Of a stretch of 64,000 nucleotides of DNA, positions 24,477-34,446 are shown in pieces; the first letter of the stretch is position 1; every line of letters begins with the position of its first letter. The translations under genes and the position numbers were made by a program. The notes under the pieces are model-generated. The model worked only from the letters and a program-made list of their open reading frames with translations. It ran no database searches and was not told the origin of the DNA. Source of the DNA: Alphaproteobacteria bacterium (GTDB taxonomy: Bacteria > Pseudomonadota > Alphaproteobacteria > Bin65); contig JAJEGH010000043.1 in the NCBI GenBank assembly GCA_022819985.1, positions 124,001 to 188,000 of the forward strand. Reading direction: 5' to 3'.

Positions 24477-25451
24477 CTAGAGATTGAAAACCCGCACCGG
24501 TTGCGCCAAACGGCCGTTCAGTCGCATCAGCGCGATCGCTTCGCCGTTCAGCAACGCACACAGGGCGGCGTTGTCGGGAAGGCCGTCGATCCGCCGGCGG
24601 TTGCCGGTCCGAAGAACCGGCACCGGCTGTCCGTTGCGGATGCGGGCGGCCTCACTCTCGGTCACGTCCAGGGCCGGGATGTCGTCCAGCGCCTTGGCGA
24701 CCGGTTGCAGCAGGGCTGCACACTCGATGGCGGAAACGCCCGAGGAAATTTCCGGGGCGCCGCCATCCTGCGCGCCCATATGGCGCGGCTTCGGGAGTTT
24801 TTCCAGTGGAATCGCGTCGCAGTCGCGAAACGGGCCGTTGCGGGTGCGCCGCAGGCCGCTGACATGCCCTACCGTGCCCAGCGCCACCGCAAGGTCGCGG
24901 GCCAGGCTGCGGACATAGGCGCCCTTGCGGCAGTCCATCTCGAAAACGGCGCGATCGGCGTCGAGCGTTTCGACCAGGTCCAGCCGGTCGATGACGACCG
25001 GCCGCGCCGCCGGTTCGACCGGCGTGCCGGCCCGCGCCAGCCGGTAGGCGCGCTCGCCGTTCACCCTGATGGCGGAGAAGGCCGGCGGCGCCTGCGCGAT
25101 CTCGCCGACGAAGGCGGGCAGGGCGCGCTCGATTTCGGCTTCGGTGGGCCGCCGGCCGCTGGTCGCGACGACCGCGCCTTCGCTGTCGTCGGTGTCCCGC
25201 GCCTCGCCCCAGCAGACGGTAAAGCGGTAGGATTTCCGCCCGTCCATCACGAAGGGGACGGTCTTGGTCGCCTCGCCCAGGGCGACCGGGAGAACGCCGG
25301 AGGCCAGCGGGTCGAGGGTGCCGGCATGGCCGGCCTTCTGCGCGTCGAAGGCGCGCCGGACGATGCCCACGGCGCGCGTGGAGCCGATGCCGGCCGGCTT
25401 GTCGAGATTGATCCAGCCGTGAACCGGCCGCCCGCGCCGCCTACGGGCCAT
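24477..25451 (-). CDS. truB: tRNA pseudouridine-55 synthase
   Basis: 324 aa. The catalytic Asp is D47 in AGHAGTLDPLASG. The HGWINLDKPAG start, KSYRFTVCWGEARDTDD and KGAYVRSLARDL are standard TruB motifs. It makes psi55 in the T-loop of tRNAs. The start overlaps the rbfA stop by 11 bp, indicating coupling. Confidence 0.97.
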   Translation of the reverse strand: MARRRRGRPVHGWINLDKPAGIGSTRAVGIVRRAFDAQKAGHAGTLDPLASGVLPVALGEATKTVPFVMDGRKSYRFTVCWGEARDTDDSEGAVVATSGRRPTEAEIERALPAFVGEIAQAPPAFSAIRVNGERAYRLARAGTPVEPAARPVVIDRLDLVETLDADRAVFEMDCRKGAYVRSLARDLAVALGTVGHVSGLRRTRNGPFRDCDAIPLEKLPKPRHMGAQDGGAPEISSGVSAIECAALLQPVAKALDDIPALDVTESEAARIRNGQPVPVLRTGNRRRIDGLPDNAALCALLNGEAIALMRLNGRLAQPVRVFNL

Positions 25452-25848
25452 CGTCGGCCGTTTCGGTCCCGCGGTCGAGGTCGCGCGCCACCCGGCGGTC
25501 CCGCAACAGGGCGTCGACGGCGCTGGCGGCGTCGTAGGACGGATCGGCGCGAAAGACGATCCGCGGCGTGAATTTGAGATGGACCGCGCGCCCCAGCCGC
25601 CCGCGCAGGAAGCCCGCCGCCCGGTTCAGCGCGGCGGCGACCTCTTCCGCCGAACGGCCGCCCAGCGGACAGACGAAGGCCTCGGCCGTCTTCAGGTCGC
25701 GGCCCGGCCGCACTTCGCTGACGGTGATCGACACGTCCCGCAGCGCCGGGTCGCGGAAATTCTCGTCGGCCAGCAGGCGGACCAGCGCGTGGCGGATTTC
25801 CTCGCCGACGCGCAATTGCCGCTGGGTCGGGGGCTTGCCTGCGGTCAT
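25441..25848 (-). CDS. rbfA: Ribosome-binding factor A
   Basis: A 135-aa KH-type 30S assembly factor: RQLRVGEEIRHALVRLL at the N terminus, then VSITVSEVRPGRDLKTAEAFVCPLGG and LRGRLGRAVHLKFTPRIVFRADPSYD. The ATG at 25848 gives the usual N terminus. It overlaps truB by 11 bp at its end and lies 53 bp after infB, where CCTCGAACGGT is repeated twice. Confidence 0.95.
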   Translation of the reverse strand: MTAGKPPTQRQLRVGEEIRHALVRLLADENFRDPALRDVSITVSEVRPGRDLKTAEAFVCPLGGRSAEEVAAALNRAAGFLRGRLGRAVHLKFTPRIVFRADPSYDAASAVDALLRDRRVARDLDRGTETADDGP

Positions 25849-25901
25849 CGGCCTATAGCCTCGAACGGTCGCCTCGAACGGTAGCGGCGGGCTGCGCCGG
25901 A

Positions 25902-28721
25902 CTACAGCGCGCGCTGCACCTCCTCCACCTCGAAACACTCGATCTGGTCGCCGATGCGGATGTCCTGGTACCGCTCGAACGACATGCCGCACTCCATGCC
26001 GCCATGGACCTCGCGCACCTCGTCCTTGAAGCGCTTGAGGGTCGCCAGCGTGCCTTCGTGGATCACCACCCGGTCGCGCAGCAGCCGGACGCCCGCGCCG
26101 CGCCGCACGACGCCTTCGGTGACCCGGCAGCCGGCGACGTTGCCGACCTTCGACACCCGGAACACTTCGAGGATCTCGGCATAGCCCAGGAACGTCTCGC
26201 GGATTTCCGGCGCCAGCATGCCCGACAACATCGCTTTGATGTCGTCGTTGATGTCGTAGATGATCGAGTAGTAGCGGATATCGATGCCGTCGCGCGCCGC
26301 CATGTCGCGCGCCTGGCTGTTGGCCCGGACGTTGAAGGCGAGGATCATCGCTTCCGACGCCTTGGCCAGCGTGATGTCCGATTCGCTGATCGCGCCGACG
26401 CCGCTGTGCAGGATGCGGACCTTGACCTCGTCGGTCGACAGCTTGTCCAGCATGCCGGCGATGGCTTCGGCCGAGCCCTGGACGTCCGTCTTGATCAGGA
26501 TGGGAAGTTCCTGCGCTTCGCCGGCCTGGATGCGGGAGAACATCTGCTCGATAGAGCTGCGCGGCAGGCCGGCGTCCTTCTTGGCGACGCGCTGGCGGTA
26601 TTCGGAGATTTCCCGCGCCCGGCCCTCGTCGTCGACGACCAGGAAATCGTCGCCCGCGCCGGGGGTGCCGTTCAGGCCGAGAACCTCGACCGGCGTCGAC
26701 GGGCCGGCCGTCCGGGCCGCCTCGCCGCGGTCGTCGACCAGCGCGCGCACCTTGCCCCATTCCTGGCCGACCACGAAAATGTCGCCGACCGAAAGCGTGC
26801 CGCGCTGCACCAGCACGGTGGCGACGGCGCCGCGGCCGCGCTCCAGCTTCGCTTCCACGACCACGCCCTGGGCCTCGCGCTCCGGGTTCGCCTTGAGGTC
26901 CATCAGTTCGGCCTGGAGCAGGATGGCTTCTTCCAGCTTGTCCAGGTTGGTTTTTTCCGTCGCCGACACTTCCACGCACAGCACGTCGCCGCCCATCGGC
27001 TCGACCTGGATGTCGTGTTGCAGCAGTTCGGTCATCACCCGCTTCGCGTCGGCGCCCCTGGCGTCGATCTTGTTGACGGCGACAACGATGGGCACCCCGG
27101 CCGCCTTGGCATGGGCGATCGCCTCGACGGTCTGCGGCTGGACGCCGTCGTCCGCCGCCACGACCAGGACCACGATGTCGGTGACCGTGGCGCCCCGCGA
27201 GCGCATTTCGGTAAAGGCGGCATGGCCGGGCGTATCGAGGAAGGTGATCTGCCCGCCGCCCGCCAGGGACACCCGGTAGGCGCCGATATGCTGGGTGATG
27301 CCGCCGGCTTCGCGCCCGGCGACATCGGTTTCGCGCAGGGCGTCGAGCAGCGATGTTTTGCCGTGGTCGACATGCCCCATGACGGTGACCACCGGGGGCC
27401 GCGCCTGCAGCGTCTCTTCGGCGTCCGGCGCGCCTTCCAGGCCGATTTCGACATCGGCTTCCGATACGCGTCGGATCTTGTGGCCGAATTCCTCGACGAT
27501 CAACTCCGCCGTATCGGCGTCGATCGACTGGGTGAGCGTCGCCATGACGCCCATCTTCATCAGCGATTTGACCAGGTCCGCGCCCTTTTCCGCCATCCGG
27601 TTGGCCAGTTCCTGCACCGTGATGGTCTCCGGGACGACCACTTCGCGGCTCTGCTTGCGGTGCTCGATCGGGCCTTTCTGGGCGCGCTGCCTTTCCTTTT
27701 CCCGCCGCCGGCGCGCGGCCGCTTCGGACCGCTTGCGCTCCATTCCGGCGTCGCCGATCTCCAGCGCCTGCGTGATGGTCAGGCGGCCGGTCCGGCGGCG
27801 CGGCTCGCCCCGCTTGCCGGCTGCCGGGCGCTTGGGCTCGGCGCGCCGCCGCCGCTCGTCGCGGTCTTCCTCGCGGCCGGGGGCGGCGTCCGCCGGTCCG
27901 GCGCCCCGGTCCGGCGCCGGCGCCGGGCGCGCCGGCGGTTTCGGCGCGACTTTCGTGCTCGGCGTGAATCCGACGCCCAGTTCCTGGGAGGCCAGCCGGC
28001 GCGCCAGGTCGTCGGCCTTGGCGCGCTCTTCGGCGTAGCGGCGCATCTTCTCCGCGTCCGCCGGATCGGGCTGCTCGTCTTCCGGCTGCACCACATCGGG
28101 CGCCGCGCGGGCCCCGTCCGCCGCCGCGGCTTGCGAACCGCTCTCCGAACCGCTTTCCCCCACGCTTTTCCCCGCGCTTTCCCCCACGCTTTCCGGGGCG
28201 GGAATCCCGAGATCCGGCTGGGGCGCCTCGCCGGGATCGACGGTCTCCGCCGCCCCGGCCAGGAGTTCCGGCGGCGCATCGGTTTCCGGCCGGCCAGCGT
28301 CGAGCCGGCCAGTGTCGGTCCGATCGGTGTCGGGCCGGTCCTCTTCGGCCGGCGTCAACTGCTCGGGCCGGTCGGGCTGCCCGGGCTGCTCGGGGCGCGC
28401 CGGGGCGACGTCGGCCTGTTTCAGCGCGCGCATCCGGGCTTCGCGCTCGGCCTTGCTGAGCACCGGCCCGGCGGCGTCCTTCTTCTCGGCGAAGGCGCCT
28501 TCCGCGCTTTCCGCCGCTTCCTCCTTGACCTCGGCCATCCGGCCGCTCTCGCCGCGCCGGAAGGTGCGCTTCTTTTTCACTTCGACGGCGACGGTTTTCG
28601 ACCGGCCGTGGGAGAAGCTCTGCTTCACCACACCGGATTCGACCGTCTTCTTGAGTTCGAGGCGGCCGGGCCGTGTCAGCGTCAGCGGCTTCTTTTCTGC
28701 GTCCTGTTTCGTCTCAGCCAT
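25902..28721 (-). CDS. infB: Translation initiation factor IF-2
   Basis: 939 aa. A long charged N-terminal region (1-350) holds the IF2 N domain at its start, a low-complexity acidic/Ser-rich part (150-290), and a basic helix. The IF2_N domain ([20 protein letters not shown]) precedes the G domain with GHVDHGKT at 449-456, DTPGHAAF and NKID. Domains II, III and C2 follow. It delivers fMet-tRNA to the 30S subunit. The region around residues 175-200 is encoded by 12-bp tandem repeats (28153-28200). Confidence 0.98.
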   Translation of the reverse strand: MAETKQDAEKKPLTLTRPGRLELKKTVESGVVKQSFSHGRSKTVAVEVKKKRTFRRGESGRMAEVKEEAAESAEGAFAEKKDAAGPVLSKAEREARMRALKQADVAPARPEQPGQPDRPEQLTPAEEDRPDTDRTDTGRLDAGRPETDAPPELLAGAAETVDPGEAPQPDLGIPAPESVGESAGKSVGESGSESGSQAAAADGARAAPDVVQPEDEQPDPADAEKMRRYAEERAKADDLARRLASQELGVGFTPSTKVAPKPPARPAPAPDRGAGPADAAPGREEDRDERRRRAEPKRPAAGKRGEPRRRTGRLTITQALEIGDAGMERKRSEAAARRRREKERQRAQKGPIEHRKQSREVVVPETITVQELANRMAEKGADLVKSLMKMGVMATLTQSIDADTAELIVEEFGHKIRRVSEADVEIGLEGAPDAEETLQARPPVVTVMGHVDHGKTSLLDALRETDVAGREAGGITQHIGAYRVSLAGGGQITFLDTPGHAAFTEMRSRGATVTDIVVLVVAADDGVQPQTVEAIAHAKAAGVPIVVAVNKIDARGADAKRVMTELLQHDIQVEPMGGDVLCVEVSATEKTNLDKLEEAILLQAELMDLKANPEREAQGVVVEAKLERGRGAVATVLVQRGTLSVGDIFVVGQEWGKVRALVDDRGEAARTAGPSTPVEVLGLNGTPGAGDDFLVVDDEGRAREISEYRQRVAKKDAGLPRSSIEQMFSRIQAGEAQELPILIKTDVQGSAEAIAGMLDKLSTDEVKVRILHSGVGAISESDITLAKASEAMILAFNVRANSQARDMAARDGIDIRYYSIIYDINDDIKAMLSGMLAPEIRETFLGYAEILEVFRVSKVGNVAGCRVTEGVVRRGAGVRLLRDRVVIHEGTLATLKRFKDEVREVHGGMECGMSFERYQDIRIGDQIECFEVEEVQRAL
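28153..28200. repeat. Four 12-bp tandem units inside infB
   Basis: Units CTTTCCCCCACG, CTTTTCCCCGCG, CTTTCCCCCACG and CTTTCCGGGGCG are in frame and encode repeating Ser/Gly/Glu/Lys tetrapeptides in the IF-2 linker (about residues 174-190). Confidence 0.7.
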
Positions 28722-28725
28722 GCCG

Positions 28726-29487
28726 TTACCGTCCCTGCGCCGCGTCGTGCGCCGTTTCCCCGTCTTTCGCCGGGGCCAATCCGGAAACCGTTCCCGCGGC
28801 CGTTCCGGCGTCGCCGCCGGCCGCCTCCGCCGTCCCGCCCGTGCCTGTTACGTCCGTGCCTGTTACGTCCGTGCCTCTTGCGCCCGTGCCTCTCACGCCG
28901 GCCAGCCGCTGCAGATCGCGGTACAGGCGATCGGCCAGCGGACTGTCCGCCACCGCGACATGGACCAGCCGCTCGCGGCCGAGGGCGGCGCCGAGCTCGG
29001 CCGAGTCCAGCGCCGCGCCGGTCCGCACGCGCCGGCGCCCGGCCGCCGCCCGCCGGGCAAGCTCCCGGCTGTCCCTGCCCGCACTGTCGCGCGCCGTCAA
29101 CATCAGCGTGGCCCCGCCGGCCGCAATTGCGGCCCGCACCTTGTCGAACCCGGCATCGACCAGCCCGGCCCGGCGCGCCAGGCCGAGGGTGGCCCGGCAG
29201 CGCTCGGCGAGCAGCCGCTCGACCGTATCCGCCAGCCCGTCCGGCACCGATACCCGTTTGCGAGCCGACCGCGCCGCCGCTTTCGCCAGGCCCGGCGCAG
29301 TGAGCGCGTCCCGGGCCGCCGCGATCCAGACGCCGCGGCCCGGCAGGGTCTCCGCCAGGTCCGGTGTCAGCGTTCCGTCCGGCGCCACGACGAACCGGAT
29401 CAGGCCGTCGCGCGGGCCGGAGCGGCGGGTGACCGCGCAGCGCCGCGGATTGCCGCCGACCCGCTCGCTTTCGGCGCGGCCGTCCAC
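28726..29487 (-). CDS. ylxR: YlxR/DUF448 RNA-binding protein fused to an L7Ae-like domain
   Basis: About 253 aa from the GTG at 29487. An N-terminal YlxR domain ([39 protein letters not shown]) is followed by an L7Ae/L30e-like domain ([21 protein letters not shown]), the standard alphaproteobacterial fusion between nusA and infB. The C terminus carries a Thr/Gly tail from 15-bp repeats. The start is uncertain: the frame is open back into the end of nusA without an ATG, and the strongest Shine-Dalgarno (GAGGGAG) stands eight bases before an in-frame ATC codon at 29547 instead. Confidence 0.88.
   Translation of the reverse strand: MDGRAESERVGGNPRRCAVTRRSGPRDGLIRFVVAPDGTLTPDLAETLPGRGVWIAAARDALTAPGLAKAAARSARKRVSVPDGLADTVERLLAERCRATLGLARRAGLVDAGFDKVRAAIAAGGATLMLTARDSAGRDSRELARRAAAGRRRVRTGAALDSAELGAALGRERLVHVAVADSPLADRLYRDLQRLAGVRGTGARGTDVTGTDVTGTGGTAEAAGGDAGTAAGTVSGLAPAKDGETAHDAAQGR
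28840..28899. repeat. Four 15-bp tandem units at the 3' end of ylxR
   Basis: CGTGCCTGTTACGTC occurs twice exactly, then CGTGCCTCTTGCGCC and CGTGCCTCTCACGCC. The units are in frame and encode the (G-T-x-x-x) repeats near the C terminus of the YlxR protein. Confidence 0.8.
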
Positions 29488-29585
29488 ATCCGGCCCGGAG
29501 AGGTCCGGGTCGGCGGGGCAGGCCGGCGTTGGGGTCGCAGCGTCGATGGGTCGGTCTCCCTCGGTCTCGGTTCCGTTCGTATCGG

Positions 29586-31328
29586 TCAGGCCGCTGCCGG
29601 CGCTTCGCCCTCGGCGGCGTCCGCTTCGGCTTCCGCCGCCAGGGCGGCCAGGTCTTCGTCGGTCACCCAGCCGGCGGCCTTGCGGGCGTCCATGACGATG
29701 GCCTCGGCCTCCTCGGTGTTGAGCGGGCTCGGCTGCACCATGGCGGCGAGCTTGTAGGGCTTGAGGAAGTTCAGCATGTCGAGGGTGAGATCGATCTTGT
29801 TGTCCTCGTCCGGGGTCTGGCCGGCCATCAGCCGGGCCCGGCGGTTCTCGTTGACATGGCCGAGATCGTCGGCCGAGATGCGCGCCTCTTTCGTCAGGAC
29901 GATGAAGCGCAGCTCCTCGGAACTGAGGTCCGCCAGATCGTCCATCTGCCTGACCCCGGCCTCGCCGAGCTGGACCAGCATGGCGGGCGTGAGGCCGTCG
30001 ATTTCCGCCAGCACGTCCTCGACGCCGAGCGTCCGGCGCCGTTCGGTCAGCTCGGCGTCGCGCCGCTCGAGGAAATCCCGGGCGCGCTCGCGCAGGGCCT
30101 CGGCGATATCCTCGTCGAAGGCCTCGATCGCCATCAGGTCTTCGAGCGGCACGAAGGCGACCTCCTCGATCGTCGAGAAGCCCTCGGTCACCAGCAGGTG
30201 GGCGATCACGTCGTCGACATCGAGCGCCTCGATGAACATGGCGCTGCGGGTGAGGAACTCTTCCTGCCGGCGCTCGGATTCGGCCTGTTCGGTCAGGATG
30301 TCGATGTGCCAGCCGGTGAGTTGCGAGGCGAGGCGGACATTCTGGCCGCGCCGGCCGATGGCGAGGCTCTGCTGCTCGTCCGGGACGACGACCTCGATGG
30401 TGCCGGTATCCTCGTCCAGCACGACCTTGGCGACCTCGGCCGGGGCCAGGGCGTTGACGACGAAGGTGGCGTGGTCGCGCGACCACGGGATGATGTCGAT
30501 CTTCTCGCCCTGCAGCTCCTGCACGACGGCCTGGACCCGGCTGCCGCGCATGCCGACGCAGGCGCCGACCGGGTCGATCGAACTGTCGTTGGAAATCACG
30601 GCGATCTTCGCCCGCGAGCCGGGATCGCGCGCCACGGCGCGGATCTCGATGATGCCGTCGTAGATTTCCGGCACCTCCTGGGCGAACAGCTTCGCCATGA
30701 ACTGCGGATGGGTGCGCGACAGGAAGATCTGCGGTCCGCGCTGCTCCTGGCGCACGTCGTAGATGTAGGCGCGGATGCGGTCGCCCTGGCGGAAATTCTC
30801 GCGCGGAATCAGTTCGTCGCGCCGGACGATGGCTTCGGCCCGGCCCAGATCGACCATGACATGGCCGAACTCGACCCGCTTGACGACGCCGTGGACGACT
30901 TCGGTCACCCGGTCTTTGTATTCCTCGTATTGCCGGCCGCGCTCGGCCTCGCGCACCTTCTGGACGATGACCTGCTTGGCGGTCTGGGCCGCGATACGGC
31001 CGAAATCGATCGGCGGCAACGGATCGACGATGAAATCGCCGACCTTCTTCTCCGGATCGATCCGGGCGGCGTGCTCGGGGGTGATCTGGGCGCCCTCGTC
31101 CTCGATCTCCTCGGCGACCTCCCGGTAGCGCGCCAACAGGATCTCGCCGTTGTTGCGGTTGATCGAGGCGCGGATATCCAGTTCGTGACCGTATTTCGAG
31201 CGGCCGGCCTTCTGGATGGCCTGTTCCATGGCGTCCAGAACCTCGTCCCGGTCGATGCCCTTCTCGCGGGCCACCGTGTCGGCGACCTGGATCAGTTCCG
31301 GCCGGTGCAGCGTCGTTACCACGTTCAT
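29586..31328 (-). CDS. nusA: Transcription termination/antitermination factor NusA
   Basis: A 580-aa NusA with N-terminal RNAP-binding domain ([24 protein letters not shown]), S1 domain ([22 protein letters not shown]), two KH domains ([36 protein letters not shown]) and two acidic helix-hairpin-helix repeats at the C terminus, the second ending [15 protein letters not shown]. It modulates pausing, termination and antitermination. It sits second in the rimP-nusA-ylxR-infB run. Confidence 0.98.
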   Translation of the reverse strand: MNVVTTLHRPELIQVADTVAREKGIDRDEVLDAMEQAIQKAGRSKYGHELDIRASINRNNGEILLARYREVAEEIEDEGAQITPEHAARIDPEKKVGDFIVDPLPPIDFGRIAAQTAKQVIVQKVREAERGRQYEEYKDRVTEVVHGVVKRVEFGHVMVDLGRAEAIVRRDELIPRENFRQGDRIRAYIYDVRQEQRGPQIFLSRTHPQFMAKLFAQEVPEIYDGIIEIRAVARDPGSRAKIAVISNDSSIDPVGACVGMRGSRVQAVVQELQGEKIDIIPWSRDHATFVVNALAPAEVAKVVLDEDTGTIEVVVPDEQQSLAIGRRGQNVRLASQLTGWHIDILTEQAESERRQEEFLTRSAMFIEALDVDDVIAHLLVTEGFSTIEEVAFVPLEDLMAIEAFDEDIAEALRERARDFLERRDAELTERRRTLGVEDVLAEIDGLTPAMLVQLGEAGVRQMDDLADLSSEELRFIVLTKEARISADDLGHVNENRRARLMAGQTPDEDNKIDLTLDMLNFLKPYKLAAMVQPSPLNTEEAEAIVMDARKAAGWVTDEDLAALAAEAEADAAEGEAPAAA

Positions 31329-31362
31329 GGCGCAATCCCGTGCGAAGTCATGTCTCGGTTCC

Positions 31363-31884
31363 TCATGCGTTGGTCCGGGCCCGCTGCCCCCGCGCCCCGG
31401 TGCCGGGAGCGCCGGGAGCGCCGGGCCCGCGGGCCGGGATCAGCCGGGCCTTCTCGATGTCCGGCAGGGCGAGGCGGCAGGGGCCGTCGCCGGTTTCCAG
31501 AAGGACGGTTTCCCCCTCCAGGCCGCGCAATACGCCCCTGAAGCGCTTCCGGCCGTCGACCGGCAGGCTCAACTCGATGCGCGCCTCGCAGCCGGCGAAG
31601 CGGTCGAAATCCTTCGGCCGGGTGAGCGGCCGGTCGAGCCCCGGAGAGCTCACTTCCAGCGTGTATTCGCCGGCGATCGGGTCCTCGACGTCCAGCACCG
31701 CCGAGGCCAGCCGGCTGATTTCCGCGCAATCGTCCAGCGTGAGCCCCTGCCCGTCCAGCCGGTCGCACATGATCTGCAATGTCGGGCTGCGCCGGCCGCC
31801 GCCGAGCTGCACGCGCACGATCTCATAGCCCATCGCCGCCAGGGCGGGCTCGATCGTCTCGGCAATCCGGTCGGTCAATTGCAT
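31363..31884 (-). CDS. rimP: Ribosome maturation factor RimP
   Basis: 173 aa from the ATG at 31884, which has GGAG five bases upstream and gives the usual N terminus [15 protein letters not shown]. Core motifs [35 protein letters not shown] and [14 protein letters not shown] are complete. It is required for 30S maturation. The extreme C terminus is a low-complexity Gly/Ala/Pro tail. It is the first gene of the nusA-infB operon, behind an attenuator-like leader. Confidence 0.96.
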   Translation of the reverse strand: MQLTDRIAETIEPALAAMGYEIVRVQLGGGRRSPTLQIMCDRLDGQGLTLDDCAEISRLASAVLDVEDPIAGEYTLEVSSPGLDRPLTRPKDFDRFAGCEARIELSLPVDGRKRFRGVLRGLEGETVLLETGDGPCRLALPDIEKARLIPARGPGAPGAPGTGARGQRARTNA

Positions 31885-31982
31885 GGCGCTCCGTGGCGGC
31901 TGGCCGCCGGGGAAACAGGGTGCCGGACGGGGTCGGGAAACGCAGCGCTGCCGGCGGGCCCGCTGCGCGCGGTTTCGCCAAC

Positions 31983-32035
31983 AAAAAAGAGCGGGCCGCC
32001 AGGCCCACCCTTTGCACCGGGCCCCTCGGGGACCC
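31983..32035 (-). terminator. Attenuator-like terminator in the rimP-nusA leader
   Basis: On the minus strand a 7-bp stem (GTGGGCC/GGCCCGC, loop TGGC) is followed by TCTTTTTTG, ending about 100 bp before rimP. An upstream hairpin (32019-32035, GGGTCCC/GGGGCCC) overlaps in pairing ability with the terminator's 5' arm, so the two structures could be alternatives. This would let transcription of the operon be switched in the leader. Confidence 0.7.
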
Positions 32036-32058
32036 ATCGGGTTTTTGTTCTAGCGCGC

Positions 32059-32086
32059 AATATACGCGCTTCGGCCGCACTGGCAA
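32059..32086 (-). promoter_or_regulatory. Promoter of the rimP-nusA-infB operon
   Basis: TTGCCA (32081-32086 on the minus strand) and TATATT (32059-32064) are separated by 16 bp. This is the only good sigma70-like pair upstream of rimP; it gives a leader of about 70 nt up to the terminator and about 170 nt to the rimP start. Confidence 0.7.
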
Positions 32087-32156
32087 GAACATTAGCCGGC
32101 TTTGTTGCGCCGCAGTCGAGAGCGCGGCCCGGCGGGCGGAGCGGACAATCGTCTAT

Positions 32157-32573
32157 CTAGCGGAGATCGGAACCGGGCGCGGCGCCGGGAGGGCCGAGAA
32201 ACTCACGCAGCCGTTCCGTCAACGCGGCCGGTTCGATCTCGCATTCCCAAACGACGAGAGAATCCCATCCGTCATCGCTCAGGAGCTTGCGGTTTGCGCT
32301 GTCCCGTTCCCGGTTGCGGGAAATCTTTTGGACCCAATATGCCCGATTGTTTTTGGGAACGCGCGCGCCGCGCTTGCAGTCGTGGCCGTGCCAGAAGCAC
32401 CCGTGAACGAAAATGGTCTTGCGCCGCGCCGGAAAAACCAGGTCCGGCTTGCCGGGCAGATCGCGTCGATGAAGTCGGTATCGGTATCCCATGGCGTGAC
32501 ATAAACGGCGCACAGCCATTTCCGGGGCTGTATCTGCGCTGCGGACCCGCCGCATAACCTCGCTGCGGTCCAT
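32157..32573 (-). CDS. vsr: Very-short-patch repair endonuclease Vsr
   Basis: 138 aa. The catalytic Asp D44 is in GKPDLVF, the intercalating and metal-site cluster is HGCFWHGHDC (57-66), and RVPKNNRAYWVQKISRNRERD follows, all as in the Vsr family. Vsr nicks 5' of T in T:G mismatches left by deamination of 5-methylcytosine, so it is the natural companion of the C5 methyltransferase two genes upstream. It lies 6 bp after the GIY-YIG gene and was probably acquired with it. Confidence 0.96.
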   Translation of the reverse strand: MDRSEVMRRVRSADTAPEMAVRRLCHAMGYRYRLHRRDLPGKPDLVFPARRKTIFVHGCFWHGHDCKRGARVPKNNRAYWVQKISRNRERDSANRKLLSDDGWDSLVVWECEIEPAALTERLREFLGPPGAAPGSDLR

Positions 32574-32579
32574 GACGGG

Positions 32580-33269
32580 CTACGTCTGAGAATCGCTCTT
32601 CGAAGACGGTGACTTATCGAAATCCTTTAGACGCTCATTCGCTAGCGCCTCCAACCGCCGGGCCTGCGCAACCAGCGTATGCCGCAAACCGGGGTTGACC
32701 TGCCGTTCGCTGATGACTTGCGCGAGACGGGAGATCGTCAGGGCGCGCCGTGCGATGCGCACATCCGGGTGGTCGCGCACTTCCTTAACTCTTTCCGAAA
32801 CGACAGAGTCGCGAAACGAGTCCGGAACCGGCGTTGTCAAGTCGACAGCCGGCGGCTCCTTTTCATTCAGAATGGCACCAAAAGCCGAGTCGGCGATAAG
32901 CCGTTCGAAAATCCGACGCTCAAGGCCATTCAGAATTTCTTCCGCTTCGTTGTATCTTTGCTGGTCGCCCTTTTTCGTAACGCCTTGAAATTCGACAAGC
33001 GGCCAGACTTCGATTTCGCCGACCTCGAAAGGGTCCAGCACCGACATAGCGACAGCGTCCGTACGCTGATTGGTGAGATGCCTGCGAATCCGCGTACTTA
33101 CTTTCTCTTTGGTTTGGCCGACATAGATCGGTTCACGGTCATAATCGTAGAAGGCGTAAACGCCGAACGTATATTGTCCGATCGGACGCCCGCGGAAATC
33201 CGACTTCAAGAAAGCGTCCAGTTTGCGCCGCAATTCCGTTGTTTCGAAGGACGTTTCCGTTTTCGCCAT
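32580..33269 (-). CDS. GIY-YIG endonuclease, probable restriction enzyme (Eco29kI-like type)
   Basis: 229 aa from the ATG at 33269, four bases past the methyltransferase stop. The GIY-YIG core is GVYAF (36-40), PIYVGQT (47-53), basic residues in STRIRRHL (58-65), a Glu-bearing helix LNGLERRIFERL (E117) and N135. The C-terminal 100 residues are helical and charged. Position between a C5 methyltransferase and vsr, and a length close to Eco29kI (a GIY-YIG restriction enzyme), make a Type II restriction role likely. The recognition site is not readable from sequence; UvrC- or homing-type use is less likely. Confidence 0.82.
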   Translation of the reverse strand: MAKTETSFETTELRRKLDAFLKSDFRGRPIGQYTFGVYAFYDYDREPIYVGQTKEKVSTRIRRHLTNQRTDAVAMSVLDPFEVGEIEVWPLVEFQGVTKKGDQQRYNEAEEILNGLERRIFERLIADSAFGAILNEKEPPAVDLTTPVPDSFRDSVVSERVKEVRDHPDVRIARRALTISRLAQVISERQVNPGLRHTLVAQARRLEALANERLKDFDKSPSSKSDSQT

Positions 33270-33273
33270 GAGT

Positions 33274-34413
33274 CTAGGCGGCCAACTTTGCGGTTGCCGG
33301 CCGGCGAGCGCATTCCAAAAGCGGTTTGAACAGCTTTTCGGAAAGGTGGCGCGCAACCGGCACAGCGACCCCATCGCCGGCCAGATGGTAGGCGGCGTTA
33401 TAGTTTTCCGGTAGGCGATAGTCGTCCGGCAACCCCATCAATCGTGCAGCCTCCCGGGCGCTCAGGAGCCGGGTTCGAATGCCTTCCGGCCCGACCAAGA
33501 TAACGGTTTGCCGGCTTGAACCGCCGGCAGGTGTTCTCAGGCATCCCGCAACACCGTCGAAACGGACTTCCGCCCGCACAACGCCCTGCCGCGTTCGCTT
33601 GTAAACGGATCCGACCGCGCGCTTGTTGGTCCGCCGCAACGCCTCAATCTTGTTTAGGTTGATTTCCGACATCGAGTCGATCAGCGCGGCCGTGCTCCTT
33701 GCTGAATTCCAGCCGACATCCTTCGGGTCGGTTTCGATGAGGTCCGCAAGTTGCGTGTTGCGAGCAGCCGGCGCCGGCAAACGCCACCACAGCCAGTTTT
33801 CGGCGGCGCCCTCCGGCAAACTCTCCCAGGCGCGCACCAGAGAAGCGGGATGGTAGTCGCCGTTCGGCCCGGTCGAGAGGCGCCGACGATCCGGTTCGAT
33901 CTCCCTGTGCAGGCCAATGACGAACAATCTCGGGCGGGATTGCGGCACGAACTGCACAGCATCGACAACCAGCGCGCCGAACCTGTAGCCGAGCGAAACG
34001 AGAGCGTCAGCGATTTGCGCAAAGTCGCGCCCGCCATTCGACGATAGGGTTCCGACAACATTCTCAATGGCGATAATCGCCGGCGCGCGCTCTTCCTGCC
34101 GCAGAGCCGACATTAGGCGGATAAATTCCCAAAACAGACCGGAACGCTTCCCGGTCAATCCTGCCCCGGCGCCAGCGAGCGACAAATCCTGACAGGGAAA
34201 AGACGCCCACGCCAAGTCGGCTGCGCCCGGAAGGTCTTCGATTCTCAGTGCGGCGATATCGGCGACCAGCAATTCTCTGTCGCCCCAGTTGTCCCGATAG
34301 GCAGCGGCTTTCGCCGCGTCGATGTCGTTAGCCAAAAGACACTGCCAGCCGTTGCCAAAACCGCAACGAACCATCCCGCCACCGGCAAAAAATTCATAGA
34401 AATTGTATGCCAT
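33274..34413 (-). CDS. DNA (cytosine-5) methyltransferase
   Basis: 379 aa. The motifs appear in order: I (YEFFAGGGMVRCGF, 6-19), IV (SFPCQDLS with catalytic C74), VI (ENVVG, 117-121), VIII (QSRPRLFVIG, 158-167), a variable target-recognition region (about 200-310), and IX/X (RLLSAREAARLMGLPDDY, GDGVAVPVARHLSEKL). It is complete. The ATG at 34413 places motif I at the N terminus as usual; the longer open frame to 34578 looks untranslated and contains the operator. It protects host DNA from the GIY-YIG nuclease encoded next to it. Confidence 0.95.
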   Translation of the reverse strand: MAYNFYEFFAGGGMVRCGFGNGWQCLLANDIDAAKAAAYRDNWGDRELLVADIAALRIEDLPGAADLAWASFPCQDLSLAGAGAGLTGKRSGLFWEFIRLMSALRQEERAPAIIAIENVVGTLSSNGGRDFAQIADALVSLGYRFGALVVDAVQFVPQSRPRLFVIGLHREIEPDRRRLSTGPNGDYHPASLVRAWESLPEGAAENWLWWRLPAPAARNTQLADLIETDPKDVGWNSARSTAALIDSMSEINLNKIEALRRTNKRAVGSVYKRTRQGVVRAEVRFDGVAGCLRTPAGGSSRQTVILVGPEGIRTRLLSAREAARLMGLPDDYRLPENYNAAYHLAGDGVAVPVARHLSEKLFKPLLECARRPATAKLAA

Positions 34414-34446
34414 CGCCCTAGGTACACCATATATGGCTAATTTGGC

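Noticed and set aside
31875-32060. Short frame in the rimP leader considered as a leader peptide
   Set aside because: It runs through the terminator with no run of one amino acid's codons and no clear ribosome-binding site; attenuation by a peptide is not supported.
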